From: Synechococcus sp. AG-679-C18
GTDB lineage: Bacteria > Cyanobacteriota > Cyanobacteriia > PCC-6307 > Cyanobiaceae
Direction of reading: 5' to 3'
NCBI GenBank assembly: GCA_003210755.1
Contig: QCUL01000002.1
Span: forward strand, 113,103-177,102
DNA length: 64,000 bases
Shown here: one piece after another, positions 19,251-29,886 of the stretch
How the letters are laid out: every line of letters begins with the position of its first letter
Position numbering within the stretch: position 1 is the first letter of the stretch
Made by a program: the position numbers and the translations under genes
The notes under the pieces: model-generated
The model's input: the letters and a program-made list of their open reading frames with translations, nothing else
Told to the model about the DNA's origin: nothing
Database searches by the model: none

Positions 19251-21833
19251 TCAGGTTCCGGCCATGACCTCCGCTTGTTCAGACACGCTCAGCACCCTTC
19301 CCTGTTCGACAAAGTCATCGATCTGGTCAAAGTTGAGATAGCGGTAAAGCTCTGAGGAGAGCGGATCGATTTTTTCAGCGGCAATCCGTTGGTACTCATC
19401 AGGTTTTGGAATGCGTCCAAGCAGGGCGCAAACAGCTGCTAACTCGGCGCTTCCTAGGTAAACCTGTGCCCCTTTGCCAAGTCTGTTGTTGAAATTGCGC
19501 GTGCTGGTGGAGAACACGGTGGTGTTGTCCTCCACCCGGGCTTGGTTGCCCATGCAGAGCGAGCAACCTGGCATTTCCATTCGGCTGCCGGCAGCCTCGA
19601 ATGTCGCGTAATACCCCTCTTGCTTGAGCATGTCCTCATCCATTCTTGTGGGTGGGCAAACCCAGAGCTTTGCAGCGATGTCACCGGCCTCTTCGAGAAC
19701 TTTGGCCGCGGCCCGATAGTGACCAATGTTGGTCATACAAGAGCCGATGAATACTTCTTGAACGGCTTCGCCAGCGACTTCGCTGAGCAGTTTCACGTTG
19801 TCTGGATCATTCGGACAAGCGAGGACGGGTTCTTTGAGCTCATCCAGGTTGATCTCAATGACATCAGCGTATTGAGCGTCGTCATCGGCTTGAAGGAGTT
19901 GGGGGTTGGCCAGCCAGTCCTCCATCACCTTGATTCTTCGGGCCAGGGTGCGGGCATCGCTGTAGCCCCGCGCAATCATATTTTTGAGTAAGGCAACATT
20001 GCTGCTCAGATATTCACTTACCGTGTTTTCGGAGAGTTTGATCGTGCAGCCTGCGCAAGAACGTTCAGCACTGGCGTCTGTGAGCTCGAAGGCTTGCTCC
20101 AGCTTTAGATCTGGCAGCCCTTCAATTTCCATGATTCGGCCATTAAATACGTTCTTTTTATTGGATTTCTCCACGGTGAGTAGGCCCCTTTGGATCGCCA
20201 CCCAGGGGATTGCATTCACAACATCGCGCAGCGTGATTCCCGATTGAAGAGAGCCGCTGAACCGGACCAAGACCGATTCGGGCATGTCAAGGGGCATGGC
20301 GCCGATGGCGGCAGCAAAGGCCACAACCCCAGAGCCTCCCGGGAAGGAAATGCCAAGCGGGAAACGGGTATGGCTGTCGCCCCCAGTCCCCACGGTGTCG
20401 GGCAAGAGCATGCGATTTAACCAGCTATGGATAATGCCGTCGCCTGGGCGAAGGGCAACACCTCCACGCTGGGCAAAGAAATCAGGCAAATCCTTCTGGG
20501 TCTGCAGATCAACAGGCTTGGGGTATGCGGCGGTATGGCAAAAGCTCTGCATCACTAAATCTGCCGAGAAGCCCAGGCAGGCCAATTCCTTCATTTCGTC
20601 CCGAGTCATCGGCCCGGTGGTGTCTTGACTTCCAACGGTGGTCATCAACGGCTCACAGCTTGTGCCGGGACGAACGCCAGAAAGACCGCATGCCTTGCCC
20701 ACCATCTTTTGGGCCAAGGTGAAGCCTTTGCCGGTGTCAATCGGAGCGCTGGGTCGGATGAACGTTTCAGAGGGGGCCAATCCACGTTGGCTGCGCACCT
20801 TGTCGGTGAGAGCGCGGCCAATCATGAGTGGGATTCGACCACCAGCACGCACCTCGTCACTGATCGTGCTTGGCTTGAGTTCAAATCGGCTGATGACCAT
20901 GCCATCGCGTTCGATCGTGCCTTCATAAGGGCGAATGGTGATCACGTCGCCTGTGTTCAACTCGCTGACATCGCACTCGATGGGTAAGGCGCCTGAATCC
21001 TCAGCTGTGTTGAAAAAGATGGGGGCAATCTTGCCGCCAATGATCACGCCGCCGGCGCGCTTGTTGGGCACATGAGGAATGTCGTTACCGGTGTGCCACA
21101 GCACGGAGTTGATCGCGCTTTTTCGAGAGCTTCCGGTGCCGACCACATCCCCCACGTAGGCCACGGGATGACCCTTTTCTTTCAGGGTTTGGATGGTGTT
21201 GAGTCCCTCTGGATCACGGGTTTCCAACATCGCCAGCGCGTGCAAAGGAATGTCTGGACGCGTTGTCGCGTGAGTGGCTGGTGACAGGTCATCCGTGTTG
21301 GTTTCACCGTCAACCTTGAAAACGGTGACTGTGATCTCTTTGGCGAGCGGATCTCTCCGAGTGAACCATTCCGCTGCAGCCCAACTGTCCACTACCTCTT
21401 GGGCGTAACGGTTACTGGCTGCGAGCTCCATGACGTCGTTGTAAGCGTCATAGACCAAGAGAGTGAGACTCAGACCCTTGACTGCGCAGTTTGCAAGCGT
21501 TTCGTCCGGATGCTTCAGCAGTTCGATGAGTGCGGCGACGTTGTAACCGCCGACCATGGTTCCGAGCAATTGCACCGCTTCCAACGGGGCCACTAAGGGG
21601 CTTGTGGTTTGCCCTTGGGCGACAGCACTTAACCAGCTTGCTTTGACATAGGCCGCTTCATCCACGCCAGGAGGAATTCGTTCGCTGAGCAGGTGGAGCA
21701 AGGTCTGCTCTTCCCCAACAGGTGGCTTCTGTAGAAGCTCGGTCAGGGCCTGGGTCTGAGCGGCATCAAGAGGTAGCGGCGGGATGCCCTGGCTCTCCCG
21801 TTGTTTGGCATTCTCGCGATAGGTGCTCAGCAT
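19251..21833 (-). CDS. acnB: Aconitate hydratase B
   Basis: Interconverts citrate and isocitrate. The 860-residue AcnB type has an N-terminal HEAT-like domain, then the swivel domain, then the cluster-binding core. The [4Fe-4S] cysteines lie in [17 protein letters not shown] and [26 protein letters not shown] and [12 protein letters not shown] segments bind substrate. AcnB is the usual aconitase of marine Synechococcus. Divergent from the DAHP synthase gene, with a 114-bp shared upstream region. Confidence 0.97.
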   Translation of the reverse strand: MLSTYRENAKQRESQGIPPLPLDAAQTQALTELLQKPPVGEEQTLLHLLSERIPPGVDEAAYVKASWLSAVAQGQTTSPLVAPLEAVQLLGTMVGGYNVAALIELLKHPDETLANCAVKGLSLTLLVYDAYNDVMELAASNRYAQEVVDSWAAAEWFTRRDPLAKEITVTVFKVDGETNTDDLSPATHATTRPDIPLHALAMLETRDPEGLNTIQTLKEKGHPVAYVGDVVGTGSSRKSAINSVLWHTGNDIPHVPNKRAGGVIIGGKIAPIFFNTAEDSGALPIECDVSELNTGDVITIRPYEGTIERDGMVISRFELKPSTISDEVRAGGRIPLMIGRALTDKVRSQRGLAPSETFIRPSAPIDTGKGFTLAQKMVGKACGLSGVRPGTSCEPLMTTVGSQDTTGPMTRDEMKELACLGFSADLVMQSFCHTAAYPKPVDLQTQKDLPDFFAQRGGVALRPGDGIIHSWLNRMLLPDTVGTGGDSHTRFPLGISFPGGSGVVAFAAAIGAMPLDMPESVLVRFSGSLQSGITLRDVVNAIPWVAIQRGLLTVEKSNKKNVFNGRIMEIEGLPDLKLEQAFELTDASAERSCAGCTIKLSENTVSEYLSSNVALLKNMIARGYSDARTLARRIKVMEDWLANPQLLQADDDAQYADVIEINLDELKEPVLACPNDPDNVKLLSEVAGEAVQEVFIGSCMTNIGHYRAAAKVLEEAGDIAAKLWVCPPTRMDEDMLKQEGYYATFEAAGSRMEMPGCSLCMGNQARVEDNTTVFSTSTRNFNNRLGKGAQVYLGSAELAAVCALLGRIPKPDEYQRIAAEKIDPLSSELYRYLNFDQIDDFVEQGRVLSVSEQAEVMAGT

Positions 21834-21947
21834 CGGTTTTGGCGGCGCAAACTGCGATACACACCATTGTTGTTGGTCAGCGTTCCATCCTGTTGTTTGA
21901 TGCGTTGGATCGACTTGCGTAATCTGAGTTTAATTTCAGGCCATGGC

Positions 21948-23006
21948 ATGACCACCACCCACGATCTCCATGTGGTGGAAACGCGACCACTAGTACCGCC
22001 GGCTCTTTTGCATGGTGATTTGCCAATTGATCCAAAGGCTCTTGAAACAGTTGCAACTGCTCGCGGCCGAATTCAGGCGATTTTGCGTGGACTTGACAGC
22101 CGATTGTTGGTGATTGTTGGGCCATGTTCCGTGCATGACGTGGAGGCGGCCCGAGATTATGCCCGTCAATTAGCTCCATTGCGTGAGCGGCACGCTGCAG
22201 AACTAGAGATTGTGATGCGGGTGTATTTCGAAAAACCACGCACCACAGTGGGTTGGAAGGGGTTGATCAATGATCCCCATCTCGATGGCTCTTACGACAT
22301 CAATACGGGATTACGGATGGCCCGCTCCCTTCTGCTCGATTTGGCCCGAGAAGGAATGCCTACCGCGACAGAGTTGCTGGATCCAGTTGTCCCCCAGTAC
22401 ATCGCAGACTTAATCAGCTGGACCGCAATTGGTGCGCGCACCACCGAAAGTCAGACCCATCGTGAAATGGCCTCAGGCTTGTCGATGCCAATTGGCTACA
22501 AAAACAGCACTGATGGCAGTGCCACGATTGCCATCAATGCGATGAAGGCAGCATCAAAGCCTCATCACTTTTTGGGAATCAGTCGAGAGGGTCACGCCTC
22601 CATCGTGAGTACCACTGGCAATCCTGATGGGCACTTGGTTTTGCGTGGAGGGAATCGAGGAACAAACTTTCATTTGGAAGCGATTCAAGATTCTGTTGCT
22701 GAACTAACTGGTGCTGGACTTCCTGACCGCTTAATGGTGGACTGCAGCCATGGCAATTCGAATAAGGACTACCGCCGTCAAAGTGAGGTTTTATTAGCAG
22801 TTGCAGCCCAGGTGGATCAGAAATCAAATCACGTTATGGGTGTGATGATTGAAAGCCATCTTGTCGAAGGCAACCAAAAGCTGTCTGCTGATCGAACGTC
22901 CCTTACCTATGGGCAGAGTGTGACTGATGCGTGCATCAGTATCGAAACCACGGCTGAACTTTTAGATGAACTTGCCTCTTCGGTGTCGAAGGCTCGGTTT
23001 AGTTAG
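21948..23006 (+). CDS. aroG: 3-deoxy-7-phosphoheptulonate synthase, class I (DAHP synthase)
   Basis: The first step of the shikimate pathway, joining phosphoenolpyruvate and erythrose 4-phosphate. Class I motifs are present: LLVIVGPCSVHDVEAARDYA, the KPRTTVGWKGLINDPHLD segment, IGARTTESQTHREMASGLSMPIGYKN and MVDCSHGNSNK. The frame is open to 21801, but the first 49 codons do not look like the family, so I start at the ATG at 21948 (MTTTHDLHVVETRPLVPP), giving 352 residues. Confidence 0.95.
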   Translation: MTTTHDLHVVETRPLVPPALLHGDLPIDPKALETVATARGRIQAILRGLDSRLLVIVGPCSVHDVEAARDYARQLAPLRERHAAELEIVMRVYFEKPRTTVGWKGLINDPHLDGSYDINTGLRMARSLLLDLAREGMPTATELLDPVVPQYIADLISWTAIGARTTESQTHREMASGLSMPIGYKNSTDGSATIAINAMKAASKPHHFLGISREGHASIVSTTGNPDGHLVLRGGNRGTNFHLEAIQDSVAELTGAGLPDRLMVDCSHGNSNKDYRRQSEVLLAVAAQVDQKSNHVMGVMIESHLVEGNQKLSADRTSLTYGQSVTDACISIETTAELLDELASSVSKARFS

Positions 23007-23014
23007 GTCGGCTT

Positions 23015-23662
23015 CTATGCCGTCAACCAAGCCCAGCTGATGGCCACTGCAAGGGGGACTGTCAGGTTGTCAACTCCCCAGATGCTGAATTGTTCCAGTG
23101 CAACGGCCAGTAGGCAGACGGCTAAAAGTCTTAGTGGGTCGATTGGACTGTGGGTGATTAGCGCCAGAGCGAATAAAACTGCAGCACTTGTCACTGCCAT
23201 TGTTGTTGTGCCGATGAAGGACTTTCGCTGTTCCCAGATCGTCCAACTTGGAGAGTGAACAGCACGTCCAATGAGGCCAGCGAAACCATCTCCGAAGGCC
23301 ATTACCAAGACTCCGGCACTCACTGCAGCTGCATGTTCAGGCCAGTACAGAACTAAAAGCACACAAATAGCCACCCCATAAGCAACCGTTCCATAACTCT
23401 CTCGATCCACATCTTCCACTGCAGGCAGAAGTTTCCAGCGGTGATTAATCAGGGCGATGAATGTGATCACGAAGGCAGATGGGATCGCAATCAGTGCTGA
23501 AATGTTTAAAAACCAAGCAATAGGTACAACAGGGCCTGTTCCAATATGAACAATTTTGCGACTCAATTCACGTTGATTCGGCCACAGTTTTCGGCAGGCC
23601 AGAGCACTGCCAAGAACCAAGGTCATCCATAAGACAATAAGCAGCAGAGATGGCAGAACCAA
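23015..23662 (-). CDS. Phytol/dolichol kinase-like membrane protein (VTE5-like)
   Basis: 215 residues with six to seven hydrophobic helices. RELSRKIVHIGTGPVVPIAWFLN, DRESYGTVAYGVAI and the MAFGDGFAGLIGRAVHSPSW / RKSFIGTTTM segments are the conserved CTP-dependent polyprenol kinase motifs. Cyanobacterial VTE5-like enzymes phosphorylate phytol released from chlorophyll for tocopherol or chlorophyll salvage; that role is inferred. It lies 8 nt downstream of the sigma factor gene on the same strand. Confidence 0.85.
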   Translation of the reverse strand: MVLPSLLLIVLWMTLVLGSALACRKLWPNQRELSRKIVHIGTGPVVPIAWFLNISALIAIPSAFVITFIALINHRWKLLPAVEDVDRESYGTVAYGVAICVLLVLYWPEHAAAVSAGVLVMAFGDGFAGLIGRAVHSPSWTIWEQRKSFIGTTTMAVTSAAVLFALALITHSPIDPLRLLAVCLLAVALEQFSIWGVDNLTVPLAVAISWAWLTA

Positions 23663-23670
23663 AAAATGAT

Positions 23671-24696
23671 TTAAGCAGCCTGCTGATGATTGGTCATCGT
23701 ACGTAATTTCAAAATCGCCTTGGATTCAAGTTGGCGAACACGTTCTCGAGATACATTAATTTGGCGTCCAATTTCAGCAAGGGTGAGAGGTTCTTCACCG
23801 CCAAGGCCAAAACGCAACCGCAAAATCTTTTGTTCGCGTTCATTGAGCTGCGATAACCAGCCGCCCAAATGTTCTTTCTGAATACTTCGATCCATGCCCT
23901 CCATTGGCTCATCACCGTTGGGATCGGGGATCAGTTCGCCAAGTGTGCTGCGATCTTCTTCGCCTCTTGCGTGAGCATCGAGCGAGGCACAGGGTGCACT
24001 TTGTGCGATGAGTTCCTCTAGGTCCCTGGGTTCAATACCCATGGCATGAGCTAATTCCAAACGGTTCGGCTGACGTCCGAAACGATGAGAGAGTTCACGT
24101 GTGATCTTCCTCATCTTCGAGAGCTTCTCGCTGATGTGGATCGGCAAGCGGATCGTGCGCGCACTGTTGTCGATCGCCCTTGTCATTCCTTGGCGAATCC
24201 ACCAGTAGGCGTAAGTGGAAAACTTATATCCCATTGCAGGATCAAATTTGTCAACAGCGCGTTCGAGACCGATGGCACCTTCTTGAACGAGGTCGAGGAG
24301 TTCGAGGCCCTGGTTCTGATATTTCTTGGCAACGCTCACAACTAACCGAAGATTGGCAGCCATCATTCGATCGCGTGCCCGCTTGCCCATTCGGATTCGG
24401 TGGCGCTGTTTTGGAGTGCGATCTTCCTCTTGAACATCAAGCAATTCCTTCATGGCTTGCACGTGATGTGCAAGTTCAATTTCTTCTGCAGCTGTTAATA
24501 AAGGAACTCGACCAATACTGCTTAAGTAATGCCCAATTGAGTCTGTAGCTAAACGGCCACTTTGTCGACTGACCTTTGCAGAGGTTGAACTCCGAGAAGA
24601 TTTAGCAGCGGTGCGTCGACTGGCCGACGGCAATAAAGGTTCCTTGGAAGTGCTGGTTGCAGCAACATCCTTGGACTCCAGAGGGATCCCCATCAC
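23671..24696 (-). CDS. Group 2 RpoD-type sigma factor
   Basis: A 341-residue non-essential sigma-70 relative. After a Ser/Lys-rich N-terminus (no region 1.1 acidic domain) come region 1.2 (DSIGHYLSSIGRVPLLTAAEEIELA), region 2 with RLVVSVAKKYQNQGLELLDLVQEGAIGL and YAYWWIRQGMTRAI, region 3, and region 4 with the helix-turn-helix LTLAEIGRQINVSRERVRQLESKAILKLR. Marine cyanobacteria carry several group 2 sigmas for light and stress responses; which one this is cannot be decided here. Confidence 0.94.
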   Translation of the reverse strand: MMGIPLESKDVAATSTSKEPLLPSASRRTAAKSSRSSTSAKVSRQSGRLATDSIGHYLSSIGRVPLLTAAEEIELAHHVQAMKELLDVQEEDRTPKQRHRIRMGKRARDRMMAANLRLVVSVAKKYQNQGLELLDLVQEGAIGLERAVDKFDPAMGYKFSTYAYWWIRQGMTRAIDNSARTIRLPIHISEKLSKMRKITRELSHRFGRQPNRLELAHAMGIEPRDLEELIAQSAPCASLDAHARGEEDRSTLGELIPDPNGDEPMEGMDRSIQKEHLGGWLSQLNEREQKILRLRFGLGGEEPLTLAEIGRQINVSRERVRQLESKAILKLRTMTNHQQAA

Positions 24697-24862
24697 CCTG
24701 GTCTCCTAACGAATTTGGGCGCAATTTAGCACCCATTTGGCGGAGAAGTGTTTGCAAATCTGTAGCTTTTCAGTAGCTAGTTGTTCCAAGCTCATATTGG
24801 TGTCAAAAGCTACTTAAGTGGGGTTATTTCTTATTTCAGCTTTCATGAGTTTTTCTCAATCT

Positions 24863-27004
24863 CTACGAATTCGGTTGAACTAAACCACCACCTTTCCATT
24901 CATCGATTAACTGTTGTTGGGAGTCTCGTACTTCGCCATCGGGATAACGCTGAATAAAGTTTCCGTCGCTTTGCATGTCCCATGCGCCTTTGTTGTCAGT
25001 TAAGTAGCGCTCAAGCAAGCGTTCAAGCTGCGTTCTTAATTCTGGTTCTTCGACTGGAGCAACTGCCTCTACGCGGCGGTCGAGGTTGCGTGGCATTAAG
25101 TCTGCGCTTCCAATGAATACTTCGGGCAGCCCACCATTGTTGAACCAAAAAATGCGTGAGTGTTCCAGGAAGCGGCCAATGATGCTGACCACATTGATGT
25201 TGTCACTGATGCCTTCGAGTCCTGGATAAAGGCTGCACATCCCCCTGACGACCAATTGGATTTTGACCCCTGCTTGAGATGCTTCATACAGGAGGGCAAC
25301 GATTCCTGGATCTACTAGAGAATTCATTTTCGCCTTGATCGATCCGCCTCGCCCTTGCCGGGCATGTTCGATTTCTCGGCAAATCAATGCCTCCATTCCT
25401 TTTCTTAAGGAGACGGGAGCCACGAGAAGCTTGCGGAAGCTCTGTTGTTTTGAGAACCCAGTTAGGTAGTTAAACAATTCAACAAGATCTTGGCCAAGTT
25501 CAGGTCGTGCTGAAAGCAAACCTAAATCGGTGTAAAGGCGAGATGTTTTGGAGTTGTAATTGCCGGTGCCGATATGCACGTAGCTCCGCAGTCGTTCCTT
25601 CTCTTTGCGAACGACCAGAACGATTTTGGTGTGGGTCTTAAGGCCAATGACGCCATAGACCACATGTACACCTGAGCGTTCGAGATGCTTGGCCCACTGG
25701 ATGTTGTTGTCCTCGTCAAAACGGGCCTTCAGTTCTACGAGGGCCATCACCTGCTTTCCGTTTTCTGCTGCACGGATCAGTGCCGCAATGATTGGAGAAT
25801 CTTTGGATGTGCGGTAAAGAGTCATCTTGATTCCCATGACGAGGGGATCATCTGCCGCCTGGTTAATGAATTCCTCTACTGACGTGGAAAATAAGTCGTA
25901 GGGGTGATGAAGGAGAACGTCGCGGCGACGCACCACTGAGAAAATGCTTTCAAACTCTTCTTCGTTAATTGAGCCGTCTTCCAACATGCTCTTTTGAGTA
26001 CGGCTGAGAATCGCTGGTGTTTGACCTGAGTGTGTTGCGTCTTTGAGGTGCGGCAGTGGAAGTCCCATGAGGGCAAACAGATCATCGAGTCCGAGCGGCC
26101 CATTCACTCTGTAAAGGTCCTCTTCAATTACCGACATTCCTTCCATCAACATCTCAATGACGTCTTGAGGGGTGTCGTCGGCGACTTCTAATCGCACGAC
26201 TTCTCCACCCATCCGACGTTTTCGTAGGCCTTGTTCAATTGCGATCATGAGATCGTCTGCTTCAAGGTCTCTGAGCTCTAGGTCTGCATCGCGGGTTACA
26301 CGGAAAAAGTAATGTCCTTCGATACTCATTCCCGGAAAGAGCAGTCCGAGATTGAATGCAATCACCTGTTCAAGAGGAACGGCAGTGTGTAAAGGCTTGG
26401 GATCATTGCCACCAAGTTCAGTTGGAATGGAAACAAAGCGGGGAAGGATTTTCTGAGGGACCTTTACGCGGGCCAGTTGGCGTTGGCCTGTGTCTGGGTC
26501 ATGAATCAGAGCGGCTACGTTGAGGCTGAGGTTGCTGACGAATGGAAAGGGATGGGCAGGATCGACTGCCAGGGGCGTGAGTACGGGAAAAATTTCTGTT
26601 TGGAAGAAGTTATCCACCCAGAGACGTTGAGCCTCATTCAGCTGGTCGTAGTTGAACAGAAAAACGCCATGCTCTTCTAACCCGGTACGGAGATGGTTGA
26701 GGTAGTGCTTTTGCTGTGTTTCCAGGAGAGGTGAGAGCTGACTTCGAATCTCATGCAGCTGCTCACTGGGGGTGCGTCCGTCCTCACTTGCCTTGTCAAT
26801 GCCAGCATCAACTTGCGACTTCAAGGAAGCCACGCGCACCATGAAAAACTCATCGAGATTGTTGCTGAAAATGGCGCTGAACTTGGCCTGTTCCAGCAGA
26901 CAGGTTCTTGAGTCGAGTGCTTGAGCCAATACTCGACTGTTGAAGGCGATCCAACTGAGCTCCCGATTGACGTAGAGATTCTCGGGAAGCATGGTGCCGA
27001 TCAT
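24863..27004 (-). CDS. ppk: Polyphosphate kinase 1
   Basis: Reversibly polymerises the gamma phosphate of ATP into polyphosphate. The 713-residue PPK1 has the N-terminal domain (ELSWIAFNSRVLAQA), the head domain and two phospholipase-D-like C domains. The autophosphorylated histidine lies in GVIGLKTHTKIVLVVR, with the second catalytic segment in GSADLMPRNLDRRVE. The second ATG (MLPENLYVNRE, 12 nt in) is an alternative start. It probably serves phosphorus storage together with the PstS uptake protein nearby. Confidence 0.97.
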   Translation of the reverse strand: MIGTMLPENLYVNRELSWIAFNSRVLAQALDSRTCLLEQAKFSAIFSNNLDEFFMVRVASLKSQVDAGIDKASEDGRTPSEQLHEIRSQLSPLLETQQKHYLNHLRTGLEEHGVFLFNYDQLNEAQRLWVDNFFQTEIFPVLTPLAVDPAHPFPFVSNLSLNVAALIHDPDTGQRQLARVKVPQKILPRFVSIPTELGGNDPKPLHTAVPLEQVIAFNLGLLFPGMSIEGHYFFRVTRDADLELRDLEADDLMIAIEQGLRKRRMGGEVVRLEVADDTPQDVIEMLMEGMSVIEEDLYRVNGPLGLDDLFALMGLPLPHLKDATHSGQTPAILSRTQKSMLEDGSINEEEFESIFSVVRRRDVLLHHPYDLFSTSVEEFINQAADDPLVMGIKMTLYRTSKDSPIIAALIRAAENGKQVMALVELKARFDEDNNIQWAKHLERSGVHVVYGVIGLKTHTKIVLVVRKEKERLRSYVHIGTGNYNSKTSRLYTDLGLLSARPELGQDLVELFNYLTGFSKQQSFRKLLVAPVSLRKGMEALICREIEHARQGRGGSIKAKMNSLVDPGIVALLYEASQAGVKIQLVVRGMCSLYPGLEGISDNINVVSIIGRFLEHSRIFWFNNGGLPEVFIGSADLMPRNLDRRVEAVAPVEEPELRTQLERLLERYLTDNKGAWDMQSDGNFIQRYPDGEVRDSQQQLIDEWKGGGLVQPNS

Positions 27005-27053
27005 GAATGGGCTTGGAGCTAATTGCTCCTAGACGAAAGGTAGCAATCGTCTG

Positions 27054-28250
27054 TCATGCCGCTGTTTCCTCAAGAGGACTGCGGCTCACCAACAGCATCA
27101 CCAGCATGAGCAGTCCTGCGCCTCCAAAGAACGGACTGGTTTCACCTAGTAGGTCGTAGGCAACTCCGGCGATTGGTGGGCCTAAGAAACTGCCAAGACT
27201 TTGAAGTGCTTGAAGGCTGCCGAGGGCTGCGCCCTGCCCTTCATTGCTGAGACGGCGAGAGACGAGGCTTCTCAGGCTCGGCGTGACAAGACCAGTACCG
27301 CTCGCCAAAATTGCCACTGCTGTGAACACGCCGCTCCTGGCTTGTTCAGGATCAGTTGTGGGGATGAGCAAAGAACCGGCAATCACCAAACCGAGGCCAA
27401 TCAGGGTGAGCTTCCACTCCCCAAACCTGCTCACCAATGGTCCGATCAACCCACCTTGAACCACGGTGGCAACCACGCCAACGATCAAAAAGGCGGTGGT
27501 GGCAAGTTCGGGTCCCCAGTTGAATTGTTGCTTGAAGTAGAGAACCAGGATCGCGGTGAAGCCATTGAAGGCGAGAAAATATAGAAAGAAGCTCAAGGCC
27601 AATCGGCCGACCGCTGGATTCCCAATAACACGGGTAATTTGTGCCAATGGGTTGAGGTCCCTTTTTCTTGGAAGGACACGACGTTCTGTTACTGGATGGG
27701 TCTCAGGGAGCAACGTCAGCACAACGGCAAGATTGAGCACAGCGAAGCCTGTTGCTACCCAGAGAGGCACGGTTACCGCAATGCGCGCCAGTTGGCCGCC
27801 GAGAAACGGTCCGATAATGAAACCAAGGCCGAAGGCCACACCGATCAATCCGAAAGCGCGTGCCCGTTTCTCAGGTGGAGTGATGTCGGCTAGTACGGCT
27901 CCAGCGGTGGCTGCCGTTCCACCGCTTACACCATCGATCAGGCGAGCTGCAAAGAGTAGAAGTAAAGGTACTACTGCTCCAGCAGGCCATTCATGGCTGA
28001 GGGTCACCGCAAATAGTCCGAGTCCAAGCACGGACCCACTAACGCAAATAGCGATGACGGGTCGGCGTCCAAAACGATCGCTTAGGGCCCCAATCAATGG
28101 AGTTGCTGTGAACTGTGCAAGTGCATAGCTCCCCGATAAGAGCCCGAGGGTGCGGCCATCAGCATTGAACGATGCCAGCAGAAAAGGCAGCAGAGGAAAA
28201 ACAATGCTTTCGCTCAGACGGTCATTGAGTAGCGTTAGAAACGCACTCAA
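27054..28250 (-). CDS. Major facilitator transporter, TetA/drug-efflux type
   Basis: 398 residues with about twelve membrane helices. The loop 2-3 motif GALSDRFGRRPVIAICV and the GPFLGGQLARIA segment place it in the DHA1 (TetA-like) group of the major facilitator superfamily, usually proton-driven efflux. The substrate is unknown. Its start lies 29 nt inside the 3' end of the upstream TrpD2-like gene on the same strand, so the two are translationally linked. Confidence 0.88.
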   Translation of the reverse strand: MSAFLTLLNDRLSESIVFPLLPFLLASFNADGRTLGLLSGSYALAQFTATPLIGALSDRFGRRPVIAICVSGSVLGLGLFAVTLSHEWPAGAVVPLLLLFAARLIDGVSGGTAATAGAVLADITPPEKRARAFGLIGVAFGLGFIIGPFLGGQLARIAVTVPLWVATGFAVLNLAVVLTLLPETHPVTERRVLPRKRDLNPLAQITRVIGNPAVGRLALSFFLYFLAFNGFTAILVLYFKQQFNWGPELATTAFLIVGVVATVVQGGLIGPLVSRFGEWKLTLIGLGLVIAGSLLIPTTDPEQARSGVFTAVAILASGTGLVTPSLRSLVSRRLSNEGQGAALGSLQALQSLGSFLGPPIAGVAYDLLGETSPFFGGAGLLMLVMLLVSRSPLEETAA

Positions 28251-29370
28251 TACTGTTGGAACGTGAGGAGGACGCAGGTTTGCTCGAGGCGGTCGTTAAC
28301 CCTCCCACAGACGCTCGCCAACTGATAAGACGCTCCAAAATTGAGTTGCCATTTCCTTTTTCTTGCATCGATTTGGCTCGATCGACTCCGTCTTGCAAGC
28401 TTTTGCTAAGCCCGCTCAACCAGAAGTAGCAACCCGTATTCCACCGCAAAGAATGGGCCATGGGTCCATGCCCAAGAAGTGCTTCCTTGGCTTGAGCTGC
28501 CCAGGTCTCTTCGGATTCCCATTTGGGGTCGTCTCCGAAGCAGCCATGATCACGGGGATGAACGATGCGTCGTTCTGGATCACTTGGTATTTGAACCCGT
28601 GCCGTAATCCCAGCTCTGCTGACGGGAAGGTCTGTGCCGCCTTCCAATCCTTTGACAGTTATTACATTCGTTTCCCCGGCTATTTCCAGGGCTTGCCAGG
28701 CTCGACTTTCGGTGGGCGGATGTACGAAGCCGCTCACGAGTAAATGGTGTCCTTGGTGTGCGGTCCACAGCAACTCGGCACTGGCCAGTGGAGGCCGCTT
28801 CCCTAGATCATCCCTCGCTGGAATCAACGCCTCGCCGATTGGGAAGTGATCCGGTTGGTGAATCAATGCCAGACCATGCAGGTTGAATCCTGTTTGGACC
28901 TCGTGGATTGTCATTCCATGCAAGTCAAGTCCGATCGATGAAAACAACTCTGATGCCGTGACTCCATATTTAACGGGCATTCGCCTGCCACCTTGTAAGA
29001 CCACCGGCTGACCAGCAGCTACCAAGAGCAAGGCTGTTAAGGGATAGATCGGTGCCGTACGAGATCGGCCGTCAAAAGGCATGCCGAAGCAGATGGGCCG
29101 TCTTTGATTTGGTTCACTGCGAAGGCACGGTCCCAGTCGTCTATAGGTATCGAGCATGCCAGTCAGCTCCTGAGGTTCTGGCCGGCGAATGCGATGAGCA
29201 ATAAGGAAGGCACCGATTTGAACGTCGGATGCTCCTCCGGTGAGCATCAGCTCCATCGCTTCGTCAGCCTCGTTTCGGCTCAAGCCCTTGCTGGTGTGCT
29301 CTCCACTGCCAATTTTGCGTAGGAGTTGCTTGAAACGCTCACGCTTGTTGGCGTCTTGAGAGATTGCCAT
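28222..29370 (-). CDS. TrpD2-like glycosyltransferase family 3 protein
   Basis: A relative of anthranilate phosphoribosyltransferase. The helical N-terminal domain (RERFKQLLRKIGSGEHTSKGLSRNEADEAMELMLTGGASDVQIGAFLIAHRIR) is typical, but the pyrophosphate-binding glycine motif of true TrpD is replaced by VVLQGGRRMPVKYGVTASELF, as in the TrpD2/YbiB group, some of which bind nucleic acid. It is therefore probably not the tryptophan enzyme. I choose the ATG at 29370 (382 aa); the frame is open to 29493 but there it overlaps another ORF. The MFS gene overlaps its end. Confidence 0.75.
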   Translation of the reverse strand: MAISQDANKRERFKQLLRKIGSGEHTSKGLSRNEADEAMELMLTGGASDVQIGAFLIAHRIRRPEPQELTGMLDTYRRLGPCLRSEPNQRRPICFGMPFDGRSRTAPIYPLTALLLVAAGQPVVLQGGRRMPVKYGVTASELFSSIGLDLHGMTIHEVQTGFNLHGLALIHQPDHFPIGEALIPARDDLGKRPPLASAELLWTAHQGHHLLVSGFVHPPTESRAWQALEIAGETNVITVKGLEGGTDLPVSRAGITARVQIPSDPERRIVHPRDHGCFGDDPKWESEETWAAQAKEALLGHGPMAHSLRWNTGCYFWLSGLSKSLQDGVDRAKSMQEKGNGNSILERLISWRASVGGLTTASSKPASSSRSNSIECVSNATQ

Positions 29371-29461
29371 TGATGTGACCGAAACCGAAAGAGATCGTTC
29401 CGCAGAATTATCTCTTTCGGCGGTATTAAATGTTACCGGATTATCCTCGAGTGCCTGAGTG

Positions 29462-29689
29462 CTAGCTCCGGTAGAGCCCCGCATAGTTGCCATGCAATGG
29501 ATGCAATGGATGCTGCCGTCCTTCGGCGTAGTAGAGACGCTCAGTTAAGAGATTTGGAAATGATTGATCTACAAGGGCTGGAGCCGCAGTAGAACTTTTT
29601 CTTGTGATGCTGCTGTTGATACTTTTTTGAATATGATTCATTAAATTATTGAATGTATGTGCCGGTGAAGAGCGAAACATGAAGATCAA
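29462..29689 (-). CDS. Possible small protein (75 aa), unknown
   Basis: An ORF of 75 codons. The C-terminal half (ALVDQSFPNLLTERLYYAEGRQHPLHPLHGNY) looks protein-like, rich in aromatic and His residues, while the first 35 residues look less conserved. It lies 91 nt upstream of the chosen TrpD2-like start on the same strand. No ribosome binding site is convincing. It may start later than annotated, and I cannot name a family. Confidence 0.45.
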   Translation of the reverse strand: MIFMFRSSPAHTFNNLMNHIQKSINSSITRKSSTAAPALVDQSFPNLLTERLYYAEGRQHPLHPLHGNYAGLYRS

Positions 29690-29886
29690 ATGATCATCGA
29701 CGAATTTATGATGATGCCTTCCGCCTTTTGCTTCTGTTGCGAATGCTGCTATTGGCTTTCTTCAGATCATGAATTGGTAGTGAATGCATCAGTATTGGGC
29801 TTTGTTGTTGTGGATGATTGATTCACTGTTGAGAAGCCCCGGAAGGGTCGCTGATCTTTAGTAGCTCATTGATTTGGTTTTATTGC

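Noticed and set aside
27556..28128. 190-codon plus-strand ORF
   Set aside because: Antisense to the MFS transporter gene; rich in Arg, Pro and Ser as expected for a complement of membrane-protein codons.
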